This document shows, in pieces, positions 12,061-22,300 of a stretch of 64,000 bases of DNA. Origin of the DNA: Thermothielavioides terrestris NRRL 8126 (taxonomy: Eukaryota > Ascomycota > Sordariomycetes > Sordariales > Chaetomiaceae); the NCBI RefSeq assembly GCF_000226115.1, contig NC_016461.1, forward strand, positions 3,224,001 through 3,288,000, given 5' to 3'. The notes below the pieces were generated by a model, which saw only the letters and a list, made by a program, of their open reading frames with translations, was not told the DNA's origin and made no database searches. The position numbers and the translations under genes are program-made. The first letter of the stretch is position 1. Each line of letters begins with the position of its first letter.

Positions 12061-13240
12061 GAGATTCCCTTAGCATAGAGTGGGCAATCCTTAAAGGTAC
12101 TAAGAGCATTCCTATAAGCTCCTAACTACAAGTATAATATACATTGCTATATAACTATCTTGCTATCTCCCTAGTATAGCTAAAGCTAGGGTAGCCTAAA
12201 CTATATCTATCTATCTAGAAGGTAGGGCTAGAGCTCTTAAAGAAAGGCCTATATAAACTTAAAGGCGAACTATCTATACTCCTATTCTAAACTTTGCTAA
12301 AGGTAGTAGATAATAACCTTCTTATATAGCTACGACTAAGGGAACTTATAGATAGACTAGAAAGTAATCTAGACCTCTAACAAGATGTTGATATACGTCT
12401 CTATACTCTTAAGTATAGAGTTGAAGTAGTAAAGCTAATCTACGACTTAGTCGAAGATCGCGATAGCCTAATACCTTCCGTCGATAAAGCAAAGGAAGAC
12501 TTAGAAACAACAATAGTTGGTAATAACCTTCTAGTTAGACTAGTGGAACTCCTTTGATATAGGACTAGTATCCGAGACGAGCTATAGGTAGAACTAGAGA
12601 TAGTCTTTATAAAGACGAAAGAAAAACTATATAACGTCTAGGATTATTTAGCTCTCTAGCTATTCCTTAGCGAGTAGTATACCTTCTATATTAAAGAGCG
12701 AAACACCTATATCTATAAAACTAACCTTGAAAAACCGATCTATCGTATACCTTTCCTCTAGCTAGCCTAGGAATAGGTAGCTTACAATCTTAGGGTTTAT
12801 ACTAAGCTAAGGGCTCTAAATCTAGTTAGGCTACCAATTGATTATATCTTATAAGTACTTCTTTAAAGTCTATAGAAATAGAAAAAGCTTAGGACTAGTC
12901 TCCTTAGGGTAACTTAGTATCTTTAAGTCTAGCTCTTGCCCTATAAGGGAAGTGTAATACTACATCTAATCGCTATCGCTAGTAGGCCTCTACGAACCTA
13001 GCGGTATATAAAACTTAAGCTCTCTAAGCGGCTACTTCTATCCTAGAGCAGCAGTTATATCGGCCTAAAATTATATAGGCCCTATGAAATTAGAAATCCT
13101 ACAACAACCTATAGCAATGCTCGCGATAGTATATAAAAATTTAGCTTAATAGAAAAGTCGCTCTCTAGGTAGAAAGATCTAGACCAATTAAAGCGATTAT
13201 AAGAAAATCCAAGGCGCGGTAGGCAAAGCGAAAAAAATAG
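12061..13240 (+). pseudogene. Unidentified RIPed coding block, plus strand
   Basis: One plus frame runs about 390 codons with stops almost only TAG/TAA. It encodes a Leu-rich, charged, probably helical protein (for example LRLRELIDRLESNLDL near 12325, then YDLVEDRDSLIPSVDKAKED). It is head-to-head with the minus-strand block at 10900-12060. No domain was recognised, and neither DDE nor RT motifs were seen. Confidence 0.4.
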
Positions 13241-15600
13241 TTAATTATAAAAGAGCTAGCGGAAAGATTAAGAAAAAGGGGTAGACAAGCCTTCGAAGGT
13301 AGAAGGGCTACTTAGCTCTTTCCTAAACTAGGCGAAAGAAAACGAATAAAGCTTATAGCGCCTACTAATTAGCTAGAAATAAGTGTTCGCCCCCTAATTT
13401 CTTAAGGCCTTCCTCTCCTCTTTACTATCCTAGAAGCATTTTCTTCCTCTAATCTTCTTACTACTTTATTCTAATACCCTCTTCTCTCTAGGCGAATTAG
13501 GTTCTTAGTTAGGTCTTCCACTTCCCTTTCGAATTTATATACAGCTCCTATATATAAATTCGTAACCTAGAAACTATAATGCTAAGCAGCTAATATACCT
13601 ACGATATATCGTAGGAAATTACTAATAAAGTAAGCGACTAAAGGCTACTATTATATAGGATTACGAACCGCTAGATCGATCTCTCGCTAGTACTGAAAAC
13701 AACGATCTTCGTAGCCTAGAAGTATATCTAAGTAGTCTAAAGCAAGATAAGGGATCTATTAATACTAAAAGATAAGCACTATACTAACGAATATATTACG
13801 ATCTTAGTCGAATATAAGGCTATCTATAGTATAATTAAGATCTATCGACTAAACATTAGATTACTATACGTTTAATAGGTTCTACTAAGCAATTAGCAAG
13901 ATTAGTATAGGATATAGCAATCGGTTTATATCGACGATAAGCTAGTTAACGTAATCGAATAGCATTGTAATACCTTAGTTCTTTGTCCAATGTTTATAGA
14001 GCATTATAATAGTAGACTGCTTAGACGTTAGATATACTATCTCGCTATACGCCTAAACCGAGCTTCGGCTCTCTTGATCTAGGTATAGGGTTGTAAGTAA
14101 GTGCTACACTTCCCTTTTATACTTGCCCTCTAGGTAGAGGAAGACTAATACTCCTATAGCAACAAAGTTCTTTGCTAAAGCTACAAACTTTTATACTAGC
14201 GTTCGACAACTCCTTTTAGCGAAGATAGGGATATCTATATAACTTAGCCCTTTAATAGCTACGCTTCTCTTACTCCTCTCTTTGCTAATAAGTATATTAA
14301 CTATATCTAGTTGGAGAAAAAATATACTTAGACTTACGTCTATAAGAACAATTAGAAGTACCTAGCTTAGGACTTAATCTTATAGGGCTACTTTCTATAT
14401 AATCTAAAGAACGATCTTAGGCTAAAGCTATATCTAGAAGAGGTGGGCCAAGAGTGGTTTGTCCTACTAGAGGATATTATTAAGGAGTAAATAGTATAGT
14501 ACTAGGCCAACTATAAAAGCTTATGTTGCTAAGGGACAGAGACAATGGACAGGGATAGGTAGGGGGTAGGATATAGTCTAGAAGCTTAGCCTATAGACAA
14601 TAGGTTAAGAGACTATATACCTTAATTATAGATTTTTCTTAGCTTTGGCTTTAGCTCTAAGAAACTTAGTCCTATATAATAGAAACTATCTATCTAGAGG
14701 ATAGAAGTGAAAAGAAAAAGGTATAAATAACTATAAGGCTCCTAAGAGTAGGGTTACCCCCTAGGAGGAAAACTTAGATACTAGCGAAAAAGAATAAGAT
14801 CTTAAGGGTTAAAAACGAGCGAAGGACAGTGGATAGATAAAGACTAAGTGAGATATAATTAATAGAGATATTATTAGCGAGTAGAAGGCTAATATAACAA
14901 TAGGTATTAGGAAGGAAATGTAGCTAAACGCTAGTGAAACTATCAAAGGTAGTAGCTTCTACGCCCTCCCCCCCTTCTAGAACGTACGTCCTTATACGTC
15001 TAGAGGGCCAATGTTAAAAACTAGGTGGCTTTCTATAGGGGATTTCGACAATAAGCTTCTAACAAGGTCGCTCTTTCCTTACCCCCTTTACAGTTAAGCG
15101 AGTCTAACTAGCCTAAAGCGCTATAGTACAACTAGGGGTTTCTTTCTTAAGGACCTCCTCCTCAACTATAATTGCAATGTCCTCTATAACTATTTATATA
15201 GTTTCCTCCCTTAGTAGGCTATCGCTATAAATGTAATAAGGATCGCTAAGGTAGTACCGTCGACTAGTTAAGGTACTATATAGTTCGCTACTACGAAGAA
15301 GCCTAACTAGTTGGCTACTATTAGAATTCTTAGCTAGTTAATAGAGGTAACAACCTATAGTCTAGTCGCTAGTATTCTAGTTGTCTTTAATAGCGCTAGA
15401 CCCCTCTTCGCTATCCTTATAGAGCTTTAAACGACTATTAAGGCGGTAGTGTTCTCCCTAGAAATATCTAGTATACATCTCCCTATTATAGTAAAAGCTT
15501 AAGCGACTATTAAGTCGATATATCTCGCTATCGTAGTATACCGAGGTAGCTAAGCCTCGGCTAGCGCTAGGGTTAGGATTAGCTCCTCCACTGTTCTACA
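13241..15600. repeat. RIP-degraded repeat, not assigned
   Basis: TA-rich with frequent TAG/CTA. Stretches of plus-strand frame (about 13760-14520) remain open after allowing for TAG, but no family motif could be placed. From about 14950 to 15600 the composition suggests proline/serine-rich linker on the minus strand, perhaps the C-terminal side of the Gypsy remnant that follows. Confidence 0.4.
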
Positions 15601-17010
15601 CTTCGCTATAGCGATTATTATAGCAGTGCTCGTCGTCGCTATACCCCTCTAAGCAGAGGAATAGGTTCGTATCGTCCACTTCTAGCTAGACGTTATCTAG
15701 CTTAAAGAACTTCTTTATATAGTTCAGAGAATATAGTGTCTAGATAGATATATTGTCTAAAGTCTCTAGGAAGTAAGTGTTCTAGTCTTTGATTATCCGA
15801 ATATAGAACGGGCTAAACTAGCGATACTCTAGCTTCTAGACTAAGCTTATATCTAGCTACTAAATATTGTTGTAGACGAGGACGAGATCGCTAATAAATA
15901 TTACTACGTTTTCTAGGCGAAATTTACGTTTATAGGCCTTATTATAGCGTTTAGCTAGCTTTTTATAAGCTATAGCAACCTGTTTAACGGCAATCTTATA
16001 GTTATACTTAGCTTCTTAGAGGATATAAGTATAGAGAGCAATAAGCTTTGTATAGCGTCTAGTAGGATCTTCTCCCTCTATCTAAATATAGATAAAGTCC
16101 TAGGTAAGAATTCGCTAAGTAGGAATATTAAACTCGACTAGACTAATAAGCTTATAGTTGTAGGCAAGAAAGAAGAGAGATATTCTATAAGAGCCCCTAA
16201 TAGTTGTATAATCTATATATAAAATATATAGAAGGAGCTCCCTCTACCTCTTTCCTATACTATTAGTCATCTTTATAAACGAGGTAGCAATTGGGATATA
16301 GCTAGCCTCATTCACTCTATTTATACGTAAATTGTATAGTGAGATAATAACTCTCTTGATCTATAGTTTATAGAGGATCTCTTTGACTTCGCCCTTGAAC
16401 TTAGAGCCTCCGTCGACAACTATAATAATAGGGTAGCCCTAGCGACAAAGGATGTACTATATAATAAAGGACTTAATAGCTTTAGAGAACTTGTTCAATA
16501 GGATCTTAGCTTTAATATATCCTATAAGATTGTTATAAACCTCGATAAGGAAATACTTCTTCTCCCTATAGCTAGATAGTATATATTAGATATCAAGGTG
16601 CTATTTAGCAAAAGGAAAAGGCGAAAGTACTATCTAACCTACTACTTCCTCGAACCTCTAGGCATTATACACTTAATATAGTATATAAGCCTAAATCTAC
16701 TCTACAACAGCTTTGTATATACTATACTAATAGTAGTAGTTTATTACTCGTTAGTATATCGCCTCTCTCCTATAATAGCCAACTTCGCTATAGCACTGGT
16801 CGAAGATTAAACGCCTCTCTTTAGGGATGTCAACAACGTGCCTATAACACTATATATAATTTATATTTTAGAGGAAAAGGTAACGATCCTTAACAAAGTA
16901 TTTCAATACTTCCCTTTTAAGCTAATATCGCTTTTAGTATAGACTATAGCTAAACGGAGCTTCTATTGTTAATAGGAAGTAGGCGATGTCCTAGGAGCGC
17001 TAGGAGTAAC
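15601..17010 (-). pseudogene. Ty3/Gypsy integrase remnant, minus strand
   Basis: Read from 17010 downwards, the minus strand gives a RIPed Gypsy integrase: an HHCC-like region near 16750, an integrase core with VDGGSKFKG near 16420 (second catalytic Asp), NRVNEASY near 16310 in place of the catalytic-Glu helix, then a C-terminal part rich in Tyr/Lys. It is cut exactly at 17010 by the chromovirus LTR, and the reverse transcriptase expected further upstream is absent on the other side of that element. Confidence 0.65.
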
Positions 17011-17604
17011 TGTCATGCCCCGGAGCCACCCTAACCCGCGGGACCCGCCTCGGCACCCGGCACAGCCCTCGGAACGCGCCTCGGCACCTGGCACAACCCT
17101 CGGCCCGACCACCTCGCCCTGCATCCGGCACCCGGCGCAGCCTGGCCAACCACAGGGCACCACGCAGGTCATCTGCGTGCGCCACCAGGGCGCACGTCAG
17201 TAGCCCAGATCACGCGAGCCACCCGGAGGAGCGATCGGAGGGGCACAGAGCTGAGCGAAGTGCGGGGCATCAGGCTGAGCAAGTGCGGGGAACTGAGACA
17301 TTGGGTCGGCAGCAGAGCGGATTGGGCGCACTCAGGGAGCTATGCAGGCGCCACAGGATGGCCCAGGAAAGGATCTGCGAGCTCAGGAATGGAGGCTGGC
17401 CGATGCGGAGGAAGATCGAGGGCCAGGATGGGAGAAATAAGGAGGATGGAACCCACAGGCAGTGGGAGAGGCCAGCGTTCAATGCAACCACCCGCAACCC
17501 CCCTACCTGTAGCTACCCTGTAGCGCGTGCTCTGCTTGTGCCTTGCTCGTACTCCGTCACTTCAACGTATACCCCCTTCCTTCTGGGAGCCCCCGCTCCT
17601 GACA
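17011..17604 (+). repeat. 5' LTR of the chromovirus
   Basis: 594 bp, starts TGTCATGCCCCGG and ends GCTCCTGACA. Appears identical to the 3' LTR at 25850-26443. GC-rich with no strong TATA box. AGCGTTCAA at 17474-17482 may mark the RNA 5' end (see primer-binding site). Confidence 0.95.
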
Positions 17605-17617
17605 AGTTGAACGCTCT
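17605..17617 (+). promoter_or_regulatory. Candidate self-priming primer-binding site
   Basis: The bases after the LTR, AGTTGAACGCTCT, do not start with the TGG expected for a tRNA 3' end. TTGAACGCT (17607-17615) is complementary to AGCGTTCAA inside the LTR (17474-17482). In Tf1/sushi-type chromoviruses the mRNA 5' end folds back to prime at such a site. If so, R would start near 17474. Confidence 0.45.
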
Positions 17618-17655
17618 TATCCCACCTCAGGGAGTTGAACCGGCGGAGACGAGCC

Positions 17656-19317
17656 ATGGCCCAGACCCGCGCCCGCGCTGCGCTCGAGCAGAGCCCTGCA
17701 CCCTCGCAATCTCAGGCACTTTCCACCGATCCGACCTCTTCGTACACCCTCTCCGCACCGCCTGCGCCTGACGCCACCATGGGCGAGAGCTCCCAGCACG
17801 CCCAGATTGATCTGAACGGCTCCCGTGCAGCGCCTATCGACCCCCTGCTCTCCACCCAGGAGCGCGACCTTGCTGAGGAAGAGCGCCGTCTGAGCGCTGA
17901 GATCGCTCTCGAGCGCCGCCGTCAAGCTATCCTCCAACTGCGAGCTCAGCATGCGCAGCTCCTGCGCCAGAATGCCCAGCTTGCGCATGTTGCCGAGGGC
18001 GCCACCTCTTCGAATTCCGACCCTCTTGCCGCCCAGACCGCCAATACCACCGTGCCGGCTGCATCTGTTGCCGCGCCTGCGCCCGCACCCGCTCCTGCAC
18101 CTGCTCCTGCGCCTGTTGCCGCGCCTGAGGCTGCGCCCGTGGCCGCTGCGCCTGCGCCCGCACCTGTGGCCGCACCTGTGGCCGCGTCTGTTGCCATCGA
18201 TGCCCCTCCGCCCGCTGCCAATCCTGAGTTCAGCGCTCCTATTGCGCCCTCGCCGATCCTTCCCAGCGCTGCGGGAGCTCCCCTCTGGCGTGCCGCTGGC
18301 TTGAACCACCCCACGTACAGCGGCAAGGATGCTTCTTCGCTTCGGGCCTTCCTGTACGACTGCCGCACCAACTTCCAGCTCATGGGCTACTCGCTCGATG
18401 GTAGCGACTGCGTTGCGTACGCGGCAAGCTGCCTCCGAGGCCCGCCCAAGAACGCCTGGGTGAAGTATGTCCAGGAGCAGGAGGCCGATCCTAACTTTCG
18501 TCTCTCGGCCATCACCTGGGGCGAGTTCGTTGCGTTCCTTCAAAACGAACTATCTGATCCCGATTCGCGCGCCTTCAGTGCGGCCTCGGAGCTTGAGCGC
18601 CTCGCACAGCGCGAAGACGAGACCGTCCCGGAGTTCGTTGAACGGTTCACCAGCGTAATCGCCGACATGCCTTCGAAGTGGGATGAACCCACCCGCATAG
18701 TCACCCTCCTGCCGAAGTTCCGCCCAGAGATCAGCTTCATCCTCAACTGCTCCCCCCAGTTACCCGCTACGTTCCAGCAGCTCGTGAGCTTCGCCCGCCG
18801 TATCGAGCATAGTCAGCGCATTGCCGGCACCTCTCGCTATCGCCCTCGCTCGTCAAACAACGCCCCCACGGCTCCGCAGCCGCCGCGCCCTGTTAACGTC
18901 CCGCCCGCGCCCTTCCAGCGCCCCGTTCGATGCTTCACCTGCGGCAGGGAGGGCCATCGCTACGCCAACTGCCCCGAGAACCGCCCTCCTGCCCAGCCTG
19001 CCCCGCCTTCTGCCCCGCCTGTTCAGCCTGTTCCGCCTGCGGCTGCGCCCACCCAGCTTCCTCCTGCGCAGCCCGCACCCCAGCAACCCGCCCCAGATGC
19101 TGCCACGGCACCCGCTGCTGCGCCCAAGTCGCGCCCAGTTTGCTACACCTGCAACGAAGTTGGCCACATCTCCACATTCTGCCCCAAGGCCATCTGCCGT
19201 CGTTGCGGGCGTACAGGTCACACCGCTGTTCGTTGCCCGGAGCCTCTGAACCCGAACGCCCAGAATAACCCGAACCTTGCTCCGCTCGGGCGCGACCGCA
19301 GCGCCAACGCCGCCTAG
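17656..19317 (+). CDS. gag: Chromovirus Gag
   Basis: 553-aa structural polyprotein that forms the virus-like particle and packages element RNA. The first ATG in frame (17656) is used; upstream in-frame codons contain no ATG. The N-terminal third is Ala/Pro-rich, with a long AP repeat around residues 140-185 (18060-18200). A retrotransposon capsid region covers about residues 225-370 (YDCRTNFQLMGY to ILNC). Three zinc knuckles follow: CFTCGREGHRYANC near 425, CYTCNEVGHISTFC near 495 and CRRCGRTGHTAVRC near 513. Three knuckles is more than the usual one or two. The frame ends at TAG 19315-19317 and continues open into pol without a shift. Wholly intact. Confidence 0.93.
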   Translation: MAQTRARAALEQSPAPSQSQALSTDPTSSYTLSAPPAPDATMGESSQHAQIDLNGSRAAPIDPLLSTQERDLAEEERRLSAEIALERRRQAILQLRAQHAQLLRQNAQLAHVAEGATSSNSDPLAAQTANTTVPAASVAAPAPAPAPAPAPAPVAAPEAAPVAAAPAPAPVAAPVAASVAIDAPPPAANPEFSAPIAPSPILPSAAGAPLWRAAGLNHPTYSGKDASSLRAFLYDCRTNFQLMGYSLDGSDCVAYAASCLRGPPKNAWVKYVQEQEADPNFRLSAITWGEFVAFLQNELSDPDSRAFSAASELERLAQREDETVPEFVERFTSVIADMPSKWDEPTRIVTLLPKFRPEISFILNCSPQLPATFQQLVSFARRIEHSQRIAGTSRYRPRSSNNAPTAPQPPRPVNVPPAPFQRPVRCFTCGREGHRYANCPENRPPAQPAPPSAPPVQPVPPAAAPTQLPPAQPAPQQPAPDAATAPAAAPKSRPVCYTCNEVGHISTFCPKAICRRCGRTGHTAVRCPEPLNPNAQNNPNLAPLGRDRSANAA

Positions 19318-19362
19318 GAACTCGGGGGGCCCAGGTCGTCTCGGATCGAGAGCACTGTCCTC
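19315..19362 (+). promoter_or_regulatory. In-frame TAG between gag and pol, candidate readthrough site
   Basis: Gag and pol share one reading frame; only TAG at 19315-19317 separates them and no other in-frame stop follows until 23290. Downstream, TCTCG-GAT-CGAGA (about 19339-19351) can form a 5-bp hairpin, preceded by a G/C run (GGGGGGCCC). The RIPed copy has TAG at the same place (58793-58795, minus). Stop suppression as in gammaretroviruses would give Gag-Pol. Alternatively a single RIP change of CAG to TAG hit an originally fused polyprotein. Confidence 0.6.
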
Positions 19363-22300
19363 GTGCGCTTGGATAAGAATTGGAAGCCTGCGGTAGCAAT
19401 GCTAGATACTGGGTCGGATTACAACATGATCAGTCGCAGCTTTCTAGCTGAGCACTCGCAGTTGACCAAGTTCATTCAGTGCCCTGGATTTGCCGCTGTT
19501 GGCAATGTGCCTGTTCTGACGTACGGCGTGTGCCCCCTGCATGTTCGCATCACCGACCACCTTGGATACTCCCAGACCTGCCTGCTGCGCTTCGTGGTCG
19601 CAGATATCGAGCCATTCACAATCCTCTTGGGCCAGACTTGGATGGAGATGGCCGAGCCATTCTTCAACTACCACGAAAAGACTTGGACTTACCCGAACTC
19701 GAAGCGCCACCTTGGCTTGCAAGTTGAGCCCAAGCAGGATTGGAGCGATAATGCTTTCCTTGTTGCCGCGCTTGTGCCAGTCACCGACCCAGCCGAACCG
19801 CCCGACCCAGCCAACCCAGACGACCCAGCCGAAGAAGACTCGCCCACCGTTGGCTTGCAACCTGCTACTCCCGAGCTCCCGGAAGTGTATGAGGCCTACC
19901 GAGACCTCTTCTCCACTGCGGATCGACCTCCCCTGCCTCGCCACACTGCGCTTGAGCACCGCATCGATCTCGAAGACGGTGCGACTGCGCCATGGGGGCC
20001 GATCTACCCTCTCAGCGAGAAGGAATTGGAAACCCTGCGCAAGTGGCTCGCGGAGGCTCTGGAGAAGCAGTGGATCCGACCTTCCACCAGTCCCGCAGGC
20101 GCGCCCATTCTGTTCGTTCCGAAGAAGGGAGGCGAATTGCGCCTCGTTGTCGACTATCGTGCGCTCAATCACATCACCCGCAAGAACCGCGCTCCCATTC
20201 CTCTGATCGGCGAGATCCTCGATCGCCTGTCTTCCGCGAAGATCTACACCAAGCTCGATTTGAAGGATGCGTACTATCGGATCCGGCTGCGCGAGGGCGA
20301 CGAGTGGAAGACCGCCTTTCGCACGCGTTACGGCCACTTCGAGTTTGTTGTGATGCCGATGGGCCTGGCTAACGCACCCGCAACCTTCCAGACTTACATC
20401 AACCATGCCCTCTCTGGCCTTGTTGATGTCACCTGCATCGTGTATTTGGATGACATACTGATCTTTAGCAACGACGAAGCTGAGCACGAGCGGCATGTGC
20501 GCGAAGTTTTGGAACGGTTGCGAAAAGCCGACCTCTACGTCAACCTTCCCAAGTGCCGGTTCCATGTGCGCGAAGTCGAATTCCTCGGGTTCATTGTCAC
20601 CCCGGAGGGCATCAAGATGGAACCATCGCGCGTTGAAGCCATTGCGCAGTGGCCGCTACCTCGCAGCGCTCACGACATCCAGGTGTTCCTTGGGTTCACT
20701 GGCTTCTACCGCAGGTTCATTCGCAACTACTCGAAGATCTGCGCCCCCCTGACCGACCTACTCCGAGGCAATCGCACCTTTGAGATGACACATGATGCGA
20801 TCGATGCGTTCCACGAGCTACAGCGCAGATTCCAGGAAGCGCCCGTCCTGCGCCATTTCGATCCCAGCCTTCCGACCCGCGTTGAGGCAGATGCTTCGAA
20901 GTTCGCCATCGGCGCGGTCCTCTCCCAACTGTTCGAGGGCCAGTGGCACCCTGTTGCGTTCCGCTCCCGCAAACTCAGCCCCGAAGAAACGCGCTACGGC
21001 ACCGGTGATGGGGAGCTGCTTGCGCTCGTCGACGCCTTTCGTGCCTGGCGGCATTACCTCCTGTACTCGCAGACCACCGTCATCGCCCTCACTGACCACC
21101 TAAACCTCGAGTACATGAAGACGAAGAAGCGGCCCTCTGCGCGGCAGCTGCGCTGGAGCGATGAGCTCGCAGAATTTGACTTCGTCATTAAGTATCGCCC
21201 CGGCCCGCAGAACCCTGCTGACGGACTCTCTCGAAGACCAGACCTGGCAGAAGGCCCCAGCGACGAGGGCGCCGAGAACCCGCTGCTACGGCTCCTGGAG
21301 GAGCGTATTGCTGCGGGAAAGGACCATGTGCCAGGGCACCGCTCTACGGTTGGGGTTGTCACTCTGGCTGTGCGGCCGAGACCCAGTATGGGCCTCAGAG
21401 AGTTGGAGGATGCGTATGAGCTGCGTGAGCGGGAGTTTGATGAGAGTGTTGCGCCTGATGTGCGCCTCGAGGAGGGCCATCGGGAGGTCTCGCAGCGCGT
21501 GGGTAGCGGCAAGCGTCACCGTGAGCCCACGGCTGGGGACGAGGGAGAGGCGGCGGCGCAGAGGCCTCGCCTGGATGACGCTTTTCCACTGGTCAACCAC
21601 GGCTTGGACGGAAGTGCCACCCGCGGCCCAGATGGACCTGGTAAACCGCCGCTGGAGCGTGGCTCCCCGGAGGCCCAGGAAACACACGCAAGGGAACCTG
21701 GCCACCCGGGGCCTGGGCGGCGACCCCCCTCGGACCAGACGGCCCGCAGCAGTCTGGCTGGCGGCGTGCGTGCGCCTGATCACCGCCCGTACGTCGCTGC
21801 CGCTGCTAGGAAGCCGGTGGAGGACGAAGGCTGGCCTTTTGAGCAGCAACTAATCCAGGCACAGGAAGTCGATCCCTGGGTGACTGAGGGCGCTTGGAAG
21901 ACGGCTCGCATGCGCAGGCAGTGGAAGCTCGGAGACGATGGCATCCTGCGTTACAGCGGCAGGATCTATGTGCCTGCGGCCCTGCGGCACACGCTTTTGG
22001 CGCGCTACCACAACGCTGCAACAGGTGGCCATGGCGGCATCAGGAAGACTCGCGAGCGCCTGATGCGCTACTACTACTGGCCGGACATGCGCAGGGAGAT
22101 CGATCAACATGTGGTGGAATGCGTCACATGCGGCCGCACGAAAGCGAGAACCCACCGCCCTTACGGCGAGCTCGCAGCGCTGCCGGTTCCTGAGCGCCCG
22201 TGGCAGGATATCACGGTCGACTTCGTCACTGGCCTGCCCACCTCCATCGACCCCCGCACGCACAAACCCTGCGACGCCGTCCTCGTCATCGTCGACAAGT

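Noticed and set aside
10390..14530. Possible Starship captain (DUF3435 tyrosine recombinase)
   Set aside because: I could not find the catalytic Arg/His/Tyr pattern or a conserved captain segment, and no cargo boundaries are visible.
4321..16800. Mitochondrial insertion because of TA richness
   Set aside because: Sequence contains gag, integrase and LTRs, and the TA richness is explained by RIP of CpA.
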